Source: Phytohabitans flavus
GTDB lineage: Bacteria > Actinomycetota > Actinomycetes > Mycobacteriales > Micromonosporaceae
Direction: 5' to 3'
Assembly: GCF_011764545.1 (NCBI RefSeq)
Contig: NZ_AP022870.1
Span: 6,950,001-7,014,000, forward strand
DNA: 64,000 bases
Shown here in pieces: positions 37,399 to 45,545 of this stretch. The position numbers and the translations under genes were made by a program. Position 1 is the stretch's first letter. Every line of letters starts with the position of its first letter. The notes below the pieces were generated by a model. It saw nothing but the letters and a program-made list of their open reading frames with translations, made no database searches and had not been told where the DNA came from.

Positions 37399-38172
37399 TC
37401 AGGCCGAGTGCGCGGCCCCGGGGCGCCCGGCCTCGTAGGCCCGGCCGCGCAGCCCGCCCGCCCGGCGGTACGACACGGAGGGCGCCTGTACGCCGGTCTC
37501 CAGCCCCATCGCGGCCCGGCGCACCGCCTCGCGCTGTGCGGCCAGCCGGCGCTGCTGCTCGCGGCGCCACGCAGCGCGGCGGGCCTGCTCCCGCCGTACC
37601 TCCGCCTGGCGGGCCGCCAGCCACGCGGCCTCACGGGCCTCCTGGCGGCGCCGGCGGCGCTCCTGCAGCGCCCGGTTGCGCAGGTGCACCACGTACACCA
37701 CCAGCAGCGTGCCGGTGACGCTGACGCTGATCCAGAAGCCGGGGCCGACCACGATGACGCCGACCAACTCGACCAGGTTGAGCAGGAAGAGCGCGGCGAG
37801 CACCCGGCGGCGCCGGTAGACCGCTGGCGTGTGGCGGCGCGTGGGCGGGCGGCGGCGTGGGCGGGCAGCCTTGGCCGGTACCGGGCGCAGGCGGCCACGG
37901 CGGCTCGTCGGGGCGGGCGAGACCGGGGCCGCCGAGACCGGGATACCGGAGACGGGCGCGGCCGGGCGGAGCGAGAGCACCACACGGGAGGCGCGGACCG
38001 GCCGGGCTCCGGGCACGGTACGGCGACGGCGGTGGCGTTGCAGCACCCGCGCCGTCGACTGCGCCCGCTCCGCCACCAGGCGCTCGGTCGCGTCGTACCG
38101 GCGTACCAGCGCCGGCGCGAGGGCGAGCAGCCCGGCGGCGGCGAGGACGGCGAGGAGCACCGAGGTCGGCAC
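37399..38172 (-). CDS. glpR: GlpR/SepX-like cell-division membrane protein
   Basis: About 257 residues. One N-terminal helix (VLLAVLAAAGLLALAPALV) is followed by RRYDATERL, a Pro/Arg-rich linker, two closely spaced helices near residue 125-165 (VLAALFLLNLVELVGVIVVG, FWISVSVTGTLLVVYVV) and a highly charged Arg/Ala/Gln tail. This layout, and the position next to GNAT-glp-galU and a tRNA, match GlpR of corynebacteria and SepX of Streptomyces, membrane partners of the division machinery. GTG 38172 is preferred as GGGAGG lies six bases upstream; frames to 38187 and 38235 are also open. Identity is inferred mainly from architecture and synteny. Confidence 0.75.
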   Translation of the reverse strand: MPTSVLLAVLAAAGLLALAPALVRRYDATERLVAERAQSTARVLQRHRRRRTVPGARPVRASRVVLSLRPAAPVSGIPVSAAPVSPAPTSRRGRLRPVPAKAARPRRRPPTRRHTPAVYRRRRVLAALFLLNLVELVGVIVVGPGFWISVSVTGTLLVVYVVHLRNRALQERRRRRQEAREAAWLAARQAEVRREQARRAAWRREQQRRLAAQREAVRRAAMGLETGVQAPSVSYRRAGGLRGRAYEAGRPGAAHSA

Positions 38173-38349
38173 CCTCACCCCTCCCATCACCCTGACGGCG
38201 ACCTGTCGCCACAGCAGCGCCGCCGAAGCCGTCACCGTTGTCCCAGTTAACTGAGGTTAAAGGGGCTGACCAGGAACAAGGGGCGCCGCGCCGCAGCACT
38301 CGGGGGCCAAAGATCAACGATGCCCCAAAGGACACGGACGGGTGGCGGG

Positions 38350-38979
38350 TCAGGCGGCGGTCGCGCGCAGGCGGTGCCACCGCGCCAGCAGGCCGCCGTC
38401 CGCCGCGACCTCCTCGCTCGTCAACGCGTACCCGATGTGGTCACGCCAGGCGCCGTCGATGTGCATGTACCGCGGGTGGTATGCCTCCTCGCGGAACCCG
38501 AGCTTTTCCACCACCCGCCGGGAGGGCTTGTTTTCCGGCCGGATGTTCACCTCGAGACGGTGCAGCCCGCCCGGGCCGAACGCATGGTCGACGGCGAGCG
38601 CCAGCGCGGTCGGGATCACGCCCTGCCCGGCCACGCGGGAGTCGATCCAGTAGCCCACGTACGCCGAGCAGAAGGCCCGCCGCACGATGTTGCCCAGGTT
38701 GAGGTGGCCGACCAGGTGGCCGCGCAGGCAGACCGCGAACGGCATGCTCTCGCCACGCCGGGCCGAGCGGCGCTGGTCGCGGTGCACGTACCGGAAGGCG
38801 GCCGGCGAGTTGAGCTGGTCCCAGGGGCCGGGCGGGGACGACTCCCACGGGGCCAGCCAGTCCTGGTTGGCGCGCCGCACCTCGGACCAGGTGCCCGCGT
38901 CGGAGCGCCGGTAGGGGCGCAGTGAGACGTGCCCGTCGGCAAGAACGACCGGCCACCCCGGCGTCACCGCGAAGATCAT
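38350..38979 (-). CDS. GNAT N-acetyltransferase, RimJ-like
   Basis: 209-residue acetyl-CoA-dependent acetyltransferase of the RimJ/RimL type. Motif A region: VGYWIDSRVAGQGVIPTALA; then LHRLEVNIRPENKPSRRVVE and KLGFREEAYHPRYMHIDGAW, the family hallmark. N-terminal part has VSLRPYRRSDAGTWSEVRRA. The ATG overlaps the glp stop (ATGA), so it is co-translated with glp, an arrangement conserved around the actinobacterial glp locus. The acetylated target is not deducible. Confidence 0.92.
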   Translation of the reverse strand: MIFAVTPGWPVVLADGHVSLRPYRRSDAGTWSEVRRANQDWLAPWESSPPGPWDQLNSPAAFRYVHRDQRRSARRGESMPFAVCLRGHLVGHLNLGNIVRRAFCSAYVGYWIDSRVAGQGVIPTALALAVDHAFGPGGLHRLEVNIRPENKPSRRVVEKLGFREEAYHPRYMHIDGAWRDHIGYALTSEEVAADGGLLARWHRLRATAA

Positions 38980-40259
38980 CTGCGCCGGTCCAGCAACAGC
39001 ACATCCACAGTGGAGCCGGCGGTCGCGGTGGTGACCTTTTCGCCGAGCACCAGCAGCCCGTTGGCCTCGGCCAGCCCCGACATCGTGTACGGCCCGCCGG
39101 GAAGTGGCTGCACCGTGTAACCACCGCCGCGCCGCTCGGCCACGTGAGCCGGCCGGAACTCGCGCAGCCCCGCCGGCGACGGGACCGTCTCCAGCAGGTG
39201 GGCGCGCACGCTCGGCCGGAAGACCGGCTCGGCCCCGGCGAGCAACTGGATCGCGGGTCGGGCCAGCACCTCGAAGCCGATCAGCGCCGCTGCGGGTTCA
39301 CCCGGTAGACACACGATCGGCACCTCCTCACCACCGACCGTACCGAATCCGAGGGTGGTTCCGGGATACAGCGCGACGTCCTGAAACGTCACCGCGCCGT
39401 CGCGCCGGGAGAGGATGCGGCGCACCATGTCGCCAGGCCCGTTGCCGGTACCGCCGGTGGTGACGATCAGGTCGGCGCGCAGCGTCTGGTCCTCGAGAAG
39501 CCCCCGCAGCCCCTCGGGGTCGTCGTCGCAGATGCCCACCCGGTACGCCATCGCGCCGGCCTCGACCGCCGCGGCGGTGAGCGCGTGCGAGTTGGCGTCG
39601 ACCACCTGGCCGGGCTGGCTGGCCCGGCCCACGTCGACAAGCTCGTCGCCGGTGGCCACCACGACCACCCGCGGGCTGGAGCGGACCACCACGTGGCCGA
39701 TGCCGGTGGCCGCGAACACGGCCACGAGTGCCGGGTTGACCTCCGTGCCGGCATGCGCCAGCAGCGTGCCGGCGGGCAGTTCCTCGCCGGCACGACGCAG
39801 CCCGTACCCCCGCTTGGGGGCCCGGAAGATCTCGACGGCGGCCATGCCCTGGTCGGTCCACTCCACCGGCACCACGACGTCGGCGGCGGCCGGCAGCGGC
39901 GCGCCCGCGGCGACCGAGAAACAGGTCCCCGCGGTGAGCCGCACCGGCCGCCAGCTTGCCGCACCGAGGTCACCCACGACGTTCAGCCGCACGCCGCTGG
40001 CCCGCAGCGCCCCGTCGAGCGACGCGGAGGCGCCGGCGACGTCCTCCCAGCGGGCCGCGTACCCGTCGATCGCGGCCTGGTCGAACGCCGGGTAGGCGTG
40101 CGCCGCCACCACGTCCTGGGCGAGCACGTTCCCATACGCCTGGGTGAGGTCGAGGTCGAGCGGTGGCAGCGGCCGCAACCTGCGCAGCACGCTGCCCAGG
40201 TAGTCGGCGAGCGGCGTCAGCTCGTTAGCGGCCGCCTCGGCATCGGCCGTGGATGTCAT
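38976..40259 (-). CDS. glp: Gephyrin-like MoeA homologue Glp
   Basis: 427-residue MoeA/gephyrin-fold protein. It shows the MoeA domains: PLPPLDLDLTQAYGNVLAQD, AFDQAAIDGYAAR, the lid domain (AGTCFSVAAGAPLPAAADVV), the MPT-binding Rossmann-like part with VVATGDELVDVG, VDANSHALTAAAVEAGA and TTGGTGNGPGDMVR, and the C-terminal domain IV. In corynebacteria the galU-linked MoeA homologue (Glp) binds FtsZ and works with GlpR rather than mainly in molybdopterin synthesis; the same synteny here supports that reading. The ATG overlaps the galU stop. A molybdenum-cofactor role cannot be excluded from sequence alone. Confidence 0.85.
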   Translation of the reverse strand: MTSTADAEAAANELTPLADYLGSVLRRLRPLPPLDLDLTQAYGNVLAQDVVAAHAYPAFDQAAIDGYAARWEDVAGASASLDGALRASGVRLNVVGDLGAASWRPVRLTAGTCFSVAAGAPLPAAADVVVPVEWTDQGMAAVEIFRAPKRGYGLRRAGEELPAGTLLAHAGTEVNPALVAVFAATGIGHVVVRSSPRVVVVATGDELVDVGRASQPGQVVDANSHALTAAAVEAGAMAYRVGICDDDPEGLRGLLEDQTLRADLIVTTGGTGNGPGDMVRRILSRRDGAVTFQDVALYPGTTLGFGTVGGEEVPIVCLPGEPAAALIGFEVLARPAIQLLAGAEPVFRPSVRAHLLETVPSPAGLREFRPAHVAERRGGGYTVQPLPGGPYTMSGLAEANGLLVLGEKVTTATAGSTVDVLLLDRRR

Positions 40260-41185
40260 GTACGTGTCCCCACAAAGTTACGCAGCCACGAGGTGAACGC
40301 CTCGCCGAGATCCTCTCGCTGGGACGCGATCTGCACGACCGCCTGGAGGTAGCCAAGCGGCATGCCGGTGTCGTAGCGGGTGCCGCGGTAGACGATGCCG
40401 TGCACCGGCGTCCCTTGATCCAGCAGCATCGCCATCGCGTCGGTCAGCTGGATCTCACCACCGCTGCCCGGCCCGGTGCTCTTGATCGCCTGGAAGATCG
40501 CGCCCGGCAGGACGTACCGCCCGAGCACCGCAAGGTTGCTCGGCGCGTCTTCCTGCGATGGCTTTTCCACCAGGCCGGTCACCCGCACCACCTCGCCGAT
40601 GTCGGCGACCTCCGGCTCCGGGTCGATGACGGAGGCGATGCCGTACCGCTTGGTCTCCTCGGGCGCTACCTCCATGAAGGACAGCACGATGCCGCCGGTG
40701 CGCGCCTGAAGGTCCAGCATCGCCGGGAGCAGCGGGTCGGCCAGGTCGACGAACTCGTCGCCGAGCAGCACCGCGAACGGCTCGTCGCCCACGTGCGCCT
40801 CGGCGCATCCCACCGCGTGCCCGAGGCCCAGCGGCTCGTGCTGGCGGCAGGTGTAGATGTCAGCGAGCTGGCTGGGCTTGCGCACGGCCGCCAGCCGCTC
40901 CTTGTCGCCCTTCTCCTCCAGCCGCGACTCCAGGTACGGCTGGCGGTCGAAGTGGTCGACCATCGATGTCTTGCCCCGCCCGGTAATGAGCAGGACGTCT
41001 GTGATCCCGGCGGCCGCGGCCTCCTCCACGATGTACTGGAGGACCGGCCGGTCGACCACCGGCAGCAGTTCCTTGGGCACCGCCTTGGTGGCGGGCAGGA
41101 AGCGGGTGGCCAGGCCAGCGGCCGGGATGACCGCCTTGATGGCTCGTCGACCAGAGGGGAGGGTGGTGGCTGCGTGCTCCGACAT
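40256..41185 (-). CDS. galU: UTP--glucose-1-phosphate uridylyltransferase
   Basis: 309-residue nucleotidyltransferase making UDP-glucose for cell-wall and storage glycans. Signature AVIPAAGLATRFLPATKAVP with the catalytic KAVPKELLPVVD, QYIVEEAAAAGI, LGLGHAVGCAEAHVGDEPF, VLLGDEF and GIVYRGTRYDTGMPLGYLQA. First gene of the galU-glp-GNAT operon, divergent in arrangement from the cyclo-ligase gene across the GGDEF gene. UDP-glucose also connects functionally to galE/galK at the window start, though the loci are 40 kb apart. Confidence 0.96.
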   Translation of the reverse strand: MSEHAATTLPSGRRAIKAVIPAAGLATRFLPATKAVPKELLPVVDRPVLQYIVEEAAAAGITDVLLITGRGKTSMVDHFDRQPYLESRLEEKGDKERLAAVRKPSQLADIYTCRQHEPLGLGHAVGCAEAHVGDEPFAVLLGDEFVDLADPLLPAMLDLQARTGGIVLSFMEVAPEETKRYGIASVIDPEPEVADIGEVVRVTGLVEKPSQEDAPSNLAVLGRYVLPGAIFQAIKSTGPGSGGEIQLTDAMAMLLDQGTPVHGIVYRGTRYDTGMPLGYLQAVVQIASQREDLGEAFTSWLRNFVGTRT

Positions 41186-41194
41186 GCCGCGAGA

Positions 41195-43240
41195 CTATCG
41201 GCCACGGCTCTGTCGCGGCGGGTGAGTCCCAGGTGACGCGCCGCCGGCCCGGGGCAGATTGTCATCCGGGGGTGCCGCGCCGGTCGGCACCGGTAGCTCC
41301 CGCGACTCTGGACGCGCACCGTCCGACGCGACCTGGTACGTGTCGCGACCGGCCGCTTTCGCCGCGTACAGGGCGTCGTCGGCCCCATCCAGCACCTGCG
41401 CGCCGGTCACGCCGTGGTCGGGATAGACGGCGATGCCGATCGAGACGGACACGCCGATCGATTGTTCGCCATACTCGACCGGCGTGTCGCGGATCGCCGC
41501 GCCGAGGCGCTGGGCCACGATCGCGCCGCCCCGCGCATCGGTCTCGGGCAGCAGTACCACGAACTCTTCACCCCCCTGCCGGAACGCGAGGTCCACCTCC
41601 CGCACCTCTGCTCGCACCCGCCGGGCGAACTCGGCCAGCACCGCATCACCCGCCGCGTGCCCGTACGTGTCGTTGACCTCCTTGAAGCGGTCGAGGTCGA
41701 GCGCGAGCACCGCGAGCATGCGCCCGAAGCGGCTGGCCCGTTCCACCTCACGACGTACGGATTCCTTCAGGTAGCGGTAGTTCCAGAGGCCGGTCAACGG
41801 GTCGGTGAGCGAGAGCCGCTGCGCCTCCTCGTGTACCCGCACGTTGTCGACCGCGACCGCGGCCTGCCCCGCGAACGTCCGGAGCGTGACCAGGTCCGCG
41901 TCGTCGAACTCGTCGAAGCCCAGCCGGTCGTACAAGGCGAGCACGCCCAGCGCGGGCGGATCGAGGTCCGTACCGCGGGTGGGGCTGGCGAAGGGCAGCG
42001 CAACGTACGTGAGGCAGCGCGGCTCCTGGTCCGTCATCGGCGGGCCGTCGCGGTCGACCCGCCCGCGCAGCGGCTCGCCGGTCGCGGCCACGAGACCGAG
42101 GAGGCCGCGGCCCACCGGTACCCGCAGGTCGGGTTCGTCGAGCCCTTCCGTGCACTGGGCGACGAGCGTGCCGTCAGCGGGGTCGAGAAGCAGCACCACG
42201 CCGGCCCGCGCACCTGTCGCGGCGAGCGCGGTCTGCAAGATCACCTGGAGAATGCGGTGCAGGTCGTGGGTGCTGGAGAGCGTGTCGCCGAGTACCGCCA
42301 GGTGGTTGCGGAGCTGGTCGCGGCTGGCGGTGAGCGCCCGTACGTACGACTGGGTCTCGCGGGTCATCCGGTTGAACGCGGCGGCCAGCCGCCCCACCTC
42401 GTCGCGGGCCCGTACCGGCACGCGGGCCGCCAGGTCGCCACCGGCCACCCGGTCGGCGGCGTGCCCGAGCTCGGCGAGCGGGCGGGTGGTCGAGCGGGCC
42501 AGCCACCAGGCCGCGAGCACCGCGAGCAGCCCGGCCAGCACCACCGCACCGATCAGCACCGCGTAGATCCCGTCCGGCTCGCTGCGCGGTACCGACAGGG
42601 CGAGCGGCAGCGGCTGGCCGGGCGAGGGGTCGATGCGCCGCACGTAGCGGCCGGGCGCGGACTCGGCGACGGCGTCTCCCCGTACCCCGAGGGCAGCCTG
42701 GACCACCGCCTCGCGGTAGCGGGTGGACTCGGTGGTGTAGGTCGGGCCGGCCCGCAGCGTCACCGCCGCGCCCGCGGCGTCGGCGAGCCGGCGGACGAAG
42801 GCCGTGTCGACGGTCTGCGCCACCTCGACCGAGCCGAGGACGACGCCGGCCGCGTCGCGCCGCTCGACCCGGACGGCGAGCGCCTGGAACCCGCCGGGCG
42901 TAGCGCCGGAGCAGTCGGCCCAGGGCCGCGCCGGGCCGCCGGGCGTGGTCATTCCGTCGACGTGTACCACCGTGGCGAGCCTGCGGCCGATGACCTGGTC
43001 GGCGACGGCGAGGCGCTGCTCCGGCGTCGGCGGTAGGGCGACGGCGTCGGCCACAGCGTGCAGCTGCTGGCAGAGCGCGCCTACCGAAGAATGGACGGTG
43101 GCGGCAGCGAAGGCCAGCCGGTCGACCGAGCGGTCCCGGCTCACCGCCGCCACGGTGGCACCCACGAAGAAGGCCCCGAGTAGCACGGGACCGAGCACGA
43201 CCGCGAGGAAAGCGGTTGTCAATCGCCCACGGAGCGTCAC
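41195..43240 (-). CDS. Membrane HAMP-GAF-GGDEF diguanylate cyclase
   Basis: 681-residue signalling protein. Two transmembrane helices (about 8-32 and 228-248) bracket a 195-residue extracytoplasmic sensor; then a HAMP domain (STTRPLAELGHAADRVAGGD), a GAF domain (ATGARAGVVLLLDPADG; LRTFAGQAAVAVDNVRVHEE) and a C-terminal GGDEF domain (DPLTGLWNYRYLKESVRRE). The active site reads RQGGEEFVVLLPE, intact, and an RxxD inhibitory site (REVD) sits five residues before it, so it should make cyclic di-GMP under product inhibition. The last 45 residues are a disordered Pro-rich tail. Its stop lies nine bases before the galU start. Confidence 0.92.
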   Translation of the reverse strand: MTLRGRLTTAFLAVVLGPVLLGAFFVGATVAAVSRDRSVDRLAFAAATVHSSVGALCQQLHAVADAVALPPTPEQRLAVADQVIGRRLATVVHVDGMTTPGGPARPWADCSGATPGGFQALAVRVERRDAAGVVLGSVEVAQTVDTAFVRRLADAAGAAVTLRAGPTYTTESTRYREAVVQAALGVRGDAVAESAPGRYVRRIDPSPGQPLPLALSVPRSEPDGIYAVLIGAVVLAGLLAVLAAWWLARSTTRPLAELGHAADRVAGGDLAARVPVRARDEVGRLAAAFNRMTRETQSYVRALTASRDQLRNHLAVLGDTLSSTHDLHRILQVILQTALAATGARAGVVLLLDPADGTLVAQCTEGLDEPDLRVPVGRGLLGLVAATGEPLRGRVDRDGPPMTDQEPRCLTYVALPFASPTRGTDLDPPALGVLALYDRLGFDEFDDADLVTLRTFAGQAAVAVDNVRVHEEAQRLSLTDPLTGLWNYRYLKESVRREVERASRFGRMLAVLALDLDRFKEVNDTYGHAAGDAVLAEFARRVRAEVREVDLAFRQGGEEFVVLLPETDARGGAIVAQRLGAAIRDTPVEYGEQSIGVSVSIGIAVYPDHGVTGAQVLDGADDALYAAKAAGRDTYQVASDGARPESRELPVPTGAAPPDDNLPRAGGASPGTHPPRQSRGR

Positions 43241-43306
43241 AGTTGCCTCCTCAACTGGGATGCTGGCACAAGGACTAACTCAGGTGGGTTATGGCAGGAG
43301 TGTTGC

Positions 43307-43909
43307 GTGCCGGATTTATCGGATCTTCCGCGAAAGGCGACCCTCAGGGCCGCGCTGCTCGACCGTCGGCGGGCGCTGCCGGCTTCCACGCTGGAGGAGG
43401 CGTCCGCGCGGATCGCGGCTGAGCTTGGCACCCTGGTACGGCAGGAGGAGCCCAACTGCGTCGCCGCATATGTACCCGTCGGTCCGGAGCCGGGCGGCCC
43501 CGGCCTGCCCGAGGCGCTGGAGGGGATGCTGGGCACAGAGGGGCGCATGCTACTGCCGGTGCTGCTACCCGACCTCGACCTGGACTGGGCGCTCTACCAC
43601 GGGCCGTACACGCTGACGCCCGGCCCGCACGGGCTGCGCGAGCCCAGCGGCCGCCGGCTGGGACCCGAAGGGATAACCACCGCGAATATGGTGGTGGTAC
43701 CCGCCGTGGCCGTGGACCTGCGTGGCACGCGGCTTGGGCGGGGCGGCGGCTCCTACGACCGGGCACTGAGCCGGGTGTCGCCGGACACCCTGGTCATAGC
43801 GCTGTTGCACGACGGCGAGGTGGTCGAGCAGGTGCCGGACGAGCCCCACGACCGGCGGGTCAACGCGATAATCACTCCTAGCGAGGGCCTGGTGATGTTG
43901 CCCGCTTGA
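43307..43909 (+). CDS. 5-formyltetrahydrofolate cyclo-ligase
   Basis: 200-residue ATP-dependent enzyme converting 5-formyl-THF to 5,10-methenyl-THF in one-carbon metabolism. N-terminal KATLRAALLDRRRALPAST, middle VAAYVPVGPEPGG, and the ATP/Mg loop VVVPAVAVDLRGTRLGRGGG followed by SYDRAL are diagnostic. GTG start. It is divergent from the GGDEF/galU genes and followed by fmdB, the conserved actinobacterial order around the galU-glp locus. Confidence 0.93.
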   Translation: MPDLSDLPRKATLRAALLDRRRALPASTLEEASARIAAELGTLVRQEEPNCVAAYVPVGPEPGGPGLPEALEGMLGTEGRMLLPVLLPDLDLDWALYHGPYTLTPGPHGLREPSGRRLGPEGITTANMVVVPAVAVDLRGTRLGRGGGSYDRALSRVSPDTLVIALLHDGEVVEQVPDEPHDRRVNAIITPSEGLVMLPA

Positions 43910-43982
43910 GGTGGACGCAACGGCCGTCGGTGGCGCATTATTAGCACTCGGATTAGTGGAGTGCCAGCCTGCGGAGGATCCG

Positions 43983-44330
43983 TTGCCCACCTACCAGTAC
44001 GCCTGCACTGCGTGCGGCCACCAGCTCGAGGCGGTGCAGTCCTTCTCCGACGAGCCGCTGACCGAGTGCCCGGCGTGCGAGGGCCGGCTCCGCAAGCTCT
44101 TCAACTCCGTCGGCATCGTGTTCAAGGGCTCGGGCTTCTACCGCACCGACTCCCGCTCCTCGTCCGACAAGTCCGCTGACTCGTCGTCGACCTCGACGTC
44201 TTCGGACACGTCGTCTTCCTCGACCTCGTCCTCGTCGACCTCGTCTTCGAGCTCGTCGTCGGAGAAGTCGTCGTCCTCGACGTCTTCGTCCAGCTCAGCC
44301 AGCAAGCCCGCCGCGGCGGCGACCTCCTAG
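43983..44330 (+). CDS. FmdB-family zinc-ribbon protein with serine tail
   Basis: 115 residues. The first 60 form an FmdB/CxxC zinc ribbon: PTYQYACTACGH with CTAC, then CPACEGRLRKLFNSVGIVFK and GSGFYRTDSR. Residues about 65-105 are almost pure Ser with Thr/Asp, encoded by TCG/TCC/TCGACC microsatellite-like triplets, ending KPAAAATS. The start is a TTG at 43983: GGAGG lies six bases upstream and the usual first residues PTYQY follow, while the longer frame to 43911 has no such support. The original FmdB was linked to formamidase/amide expression; the general role of the family is unclear. Confidence 0.88.
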   Translation: MPTYQYACTACGHQLEAVQSFSDEPLTECPACEGRLRKLFNSVGIVFKGSGFYRTDSRSSSDKSADSSSTSTSSDTSSSSTSSSSTSSSSSSSEKSSSSTSSSSSASKPAAAATS

Positions 44331-44353
44331 CAGATCCACCGGGTGCCCGGGTG

Positions 44354-44381
44354 TTATCCACACCCGGACCGGTTATCCACA
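44354..44381 (+). promoter_or_regulatory. Pair of perfect DnaA-box sequences
   Basis: TTATCCACA occurs exactly at 44354-44362 and 44373-44381, same orientation, 19 bases apart, 55 bases before the SAF-domain gene. The first also forms the loop of a CCGGGTG/CACCCGG hairpin after fmdB. TTATCCACA is the strict DnaA consensus of E. coli; high-GC actinomycetes usually show TTGTCCACA. No origin-like gene is near. Confidence 0.5.
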
Positions 44382-44435
44382 GGCGCCTGTCCGGCGCGAT
44401 CGGGCTACCCCGCCCGGGGCCTACCGTCCTGGGCC

Positions 44436-44912
44436 ATGCGGGAGCCCACCCTCGACCCCGTACGCCGGCCTCGGCTGCCGCGCGGCCGCACGCTGCTGCG
44501 CACCGGGCTGATCGCCACGTTTCTGCTGACCGCGCTCGCCGCGCTCTTCGCCCGCGACCCGGCGCCCTCCTGCGCGCCACCGCCGACCGCCGCCGCTCCG
44601 GCACCGTCCGTCGATGCCAGCGGGCGCCTCGCGGTGCCGCCGGGCGCGGTCGGCGTGCCGGTGCGGCTTACCGAGCCCGCGGTGCTGGCGCTGGTCCACC
44701 CTGGAGATCGGGTCGACCTGCTGGCGGCGGGCAGCGCCACACCGCCGGCTTCGCCTAGCCGCGATTCCACGCTCCTGGCGCGCGACGCACTGGTGCTGGG
44801 TGTGGTGGGCGCCGACGGGGCGATACTCCTGGGGCTCGACCCGGAGCGGGCTCGCTCGATCGTCGGCCTGCCCGAGGGCACCCGCTTCGGCGTAATGGTG
44901 CGACCGAAGTGA
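44436..44912 (+). CDS. SAF / RcpC-CpaB-like domain protein
   Basis: 158 residues: a basic N-terminus (RRPRLPRGRTLLRTG), one transmembrane helix (LIATFLLTALAALFA), a Pro/Ala linker, then a SAF-type beta domain and RcpC-like part with RLAVPPGAVGVPVRLTEPAV, LVHPGDRVDLLAAG, DALVLGVVG and ILLGLDPERARSIVG. Such proteins (CpaB/RcpC) assist Flp/tad pilus assembly, but no tad genes are visible here, so the role is open. Exported face by topology. Preceded by two DnaA boxes. Confidence 0.82.
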   Translation: MREPTLDPVRRPRLPRGRTLLRTGLIATFLLTALAALFARDPAPSCAPPPTAAAPAPSVDASGRLAVPPGAVGVPVRLTEPAVLALVHPGDRVDLLAAGSATPPASPSRDSTLLARDALVLGVVGADGAILLGLDPERARSIVGLPEGTRFGVMVRPK

Positions 44913-44924
44913 ACAGGTCAGTGA

Positions 44925-45098
44925 TCAGTCCCAGTGGGGCGGCCGGTCCTCCAGGAGTCGGTCGTCGTTCGAATACGACAAGTCACCCCACCCGCGATCG
45001 GTGTCGTCGCGGGTCTGGTCCGGCAGCACCGGGAGGTCGTCCTCGTCAAGGTCGACCATGCGGTCTTGATCTTCGCGCAGGTCTTCCGCCCCGTTCAC
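44925..45098 (-). CDS. Small acidic protein of 57 residues
   Basis: A GTG-started ORF of 57 residues on the minus strand, very acidic: starts NGAEDLREDQDRMVDLDEDD, contains LPVLPDQTRDDTDRGWGD and ends RLLEDRPPHWD. It fits exactly into the gap between the SAF gene and the divergent small TM gene, 12 bases from the former. It has ordinary high-GC third positions and a WD-rich tail that looks selected. No domain is recognisable. I believe it is real because of the fit and composition, but homologue conservation must be confirmed. Confidence 0.65.
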   Translation of the reverse strand: MNGAEDLREDQDRMVDLDEDDLPVLPDQTRDDTDRGWGDLSYSNDDRLLEDRPPHWD

Positions 45099-45158
45099 GG
45101 AAAGCAGCGTACCGAGGCATGGTTAACCGCGGGGGACAGGTTGGCGTTGATAGCGTCA

Positions 45159-45487
45159 GTGAGCGTGACGACCCGCAACGGCGGTCCGGCCGACGACGAG
45201 TTCTGGCGGCGGCCGGCAGATGGCGCCCCATCCCCGCCCGAGCCGCCTCCCGCCGAGCCGCCCGCACAGCCGTACCCCGGGCCGCCGCCGAGCGCACCGC
45301 CGCCGAGGGGATGGCGCCCGCCGGTCGTCCTTCAGCCGTCCGCGCCGCGCGAGCTCCCCGGCAGGACGATGCGGGGATCGAGGAAGAGGAGCGGAACGCA
45401 CGCACGCTGACGTACGGCATCGGCATGATCGCCGCCGCCGTGCTCGTGGTGGTCATCTGCCTGCTCTGCTCGCGAGTGCTGTTCTGA
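45159..45487 (+). CDS. Small Pro-rich single-TM protein (frameshifted in this sequence)
   Basis: About 109 residues after repair. N-terminal part TTRNGGPADDEFWRRPADG then a Pro-rich stretch; the C-terminal part is GIEEEERNARTLTYGIGMI followed by a transmembrane helix (AAAVLVVVICLLCSRVLF). The two are in different frames. Adding one C to the C4 run at 45357-45360 gives ELPRQDDAG and joins them. Start GTG at 45159 or 45165. Function unknown; type II membrane topology with a disordered cytoplasmic N-terminus is likely. Confidence 0.7.
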
Positions 45488-45545
45488 GGTTCATCCAGGT
45501 TCCGTATGCCTTGCTGGTGGCCGATTCGCGTGCTGTTATTGCTAG

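Noticed and set aside
44354..44381. Replication origin
   Set aside because: Only two DnaA boxes and no dnaA, dnaN, parAB or AT-rich unwinding element nearby.
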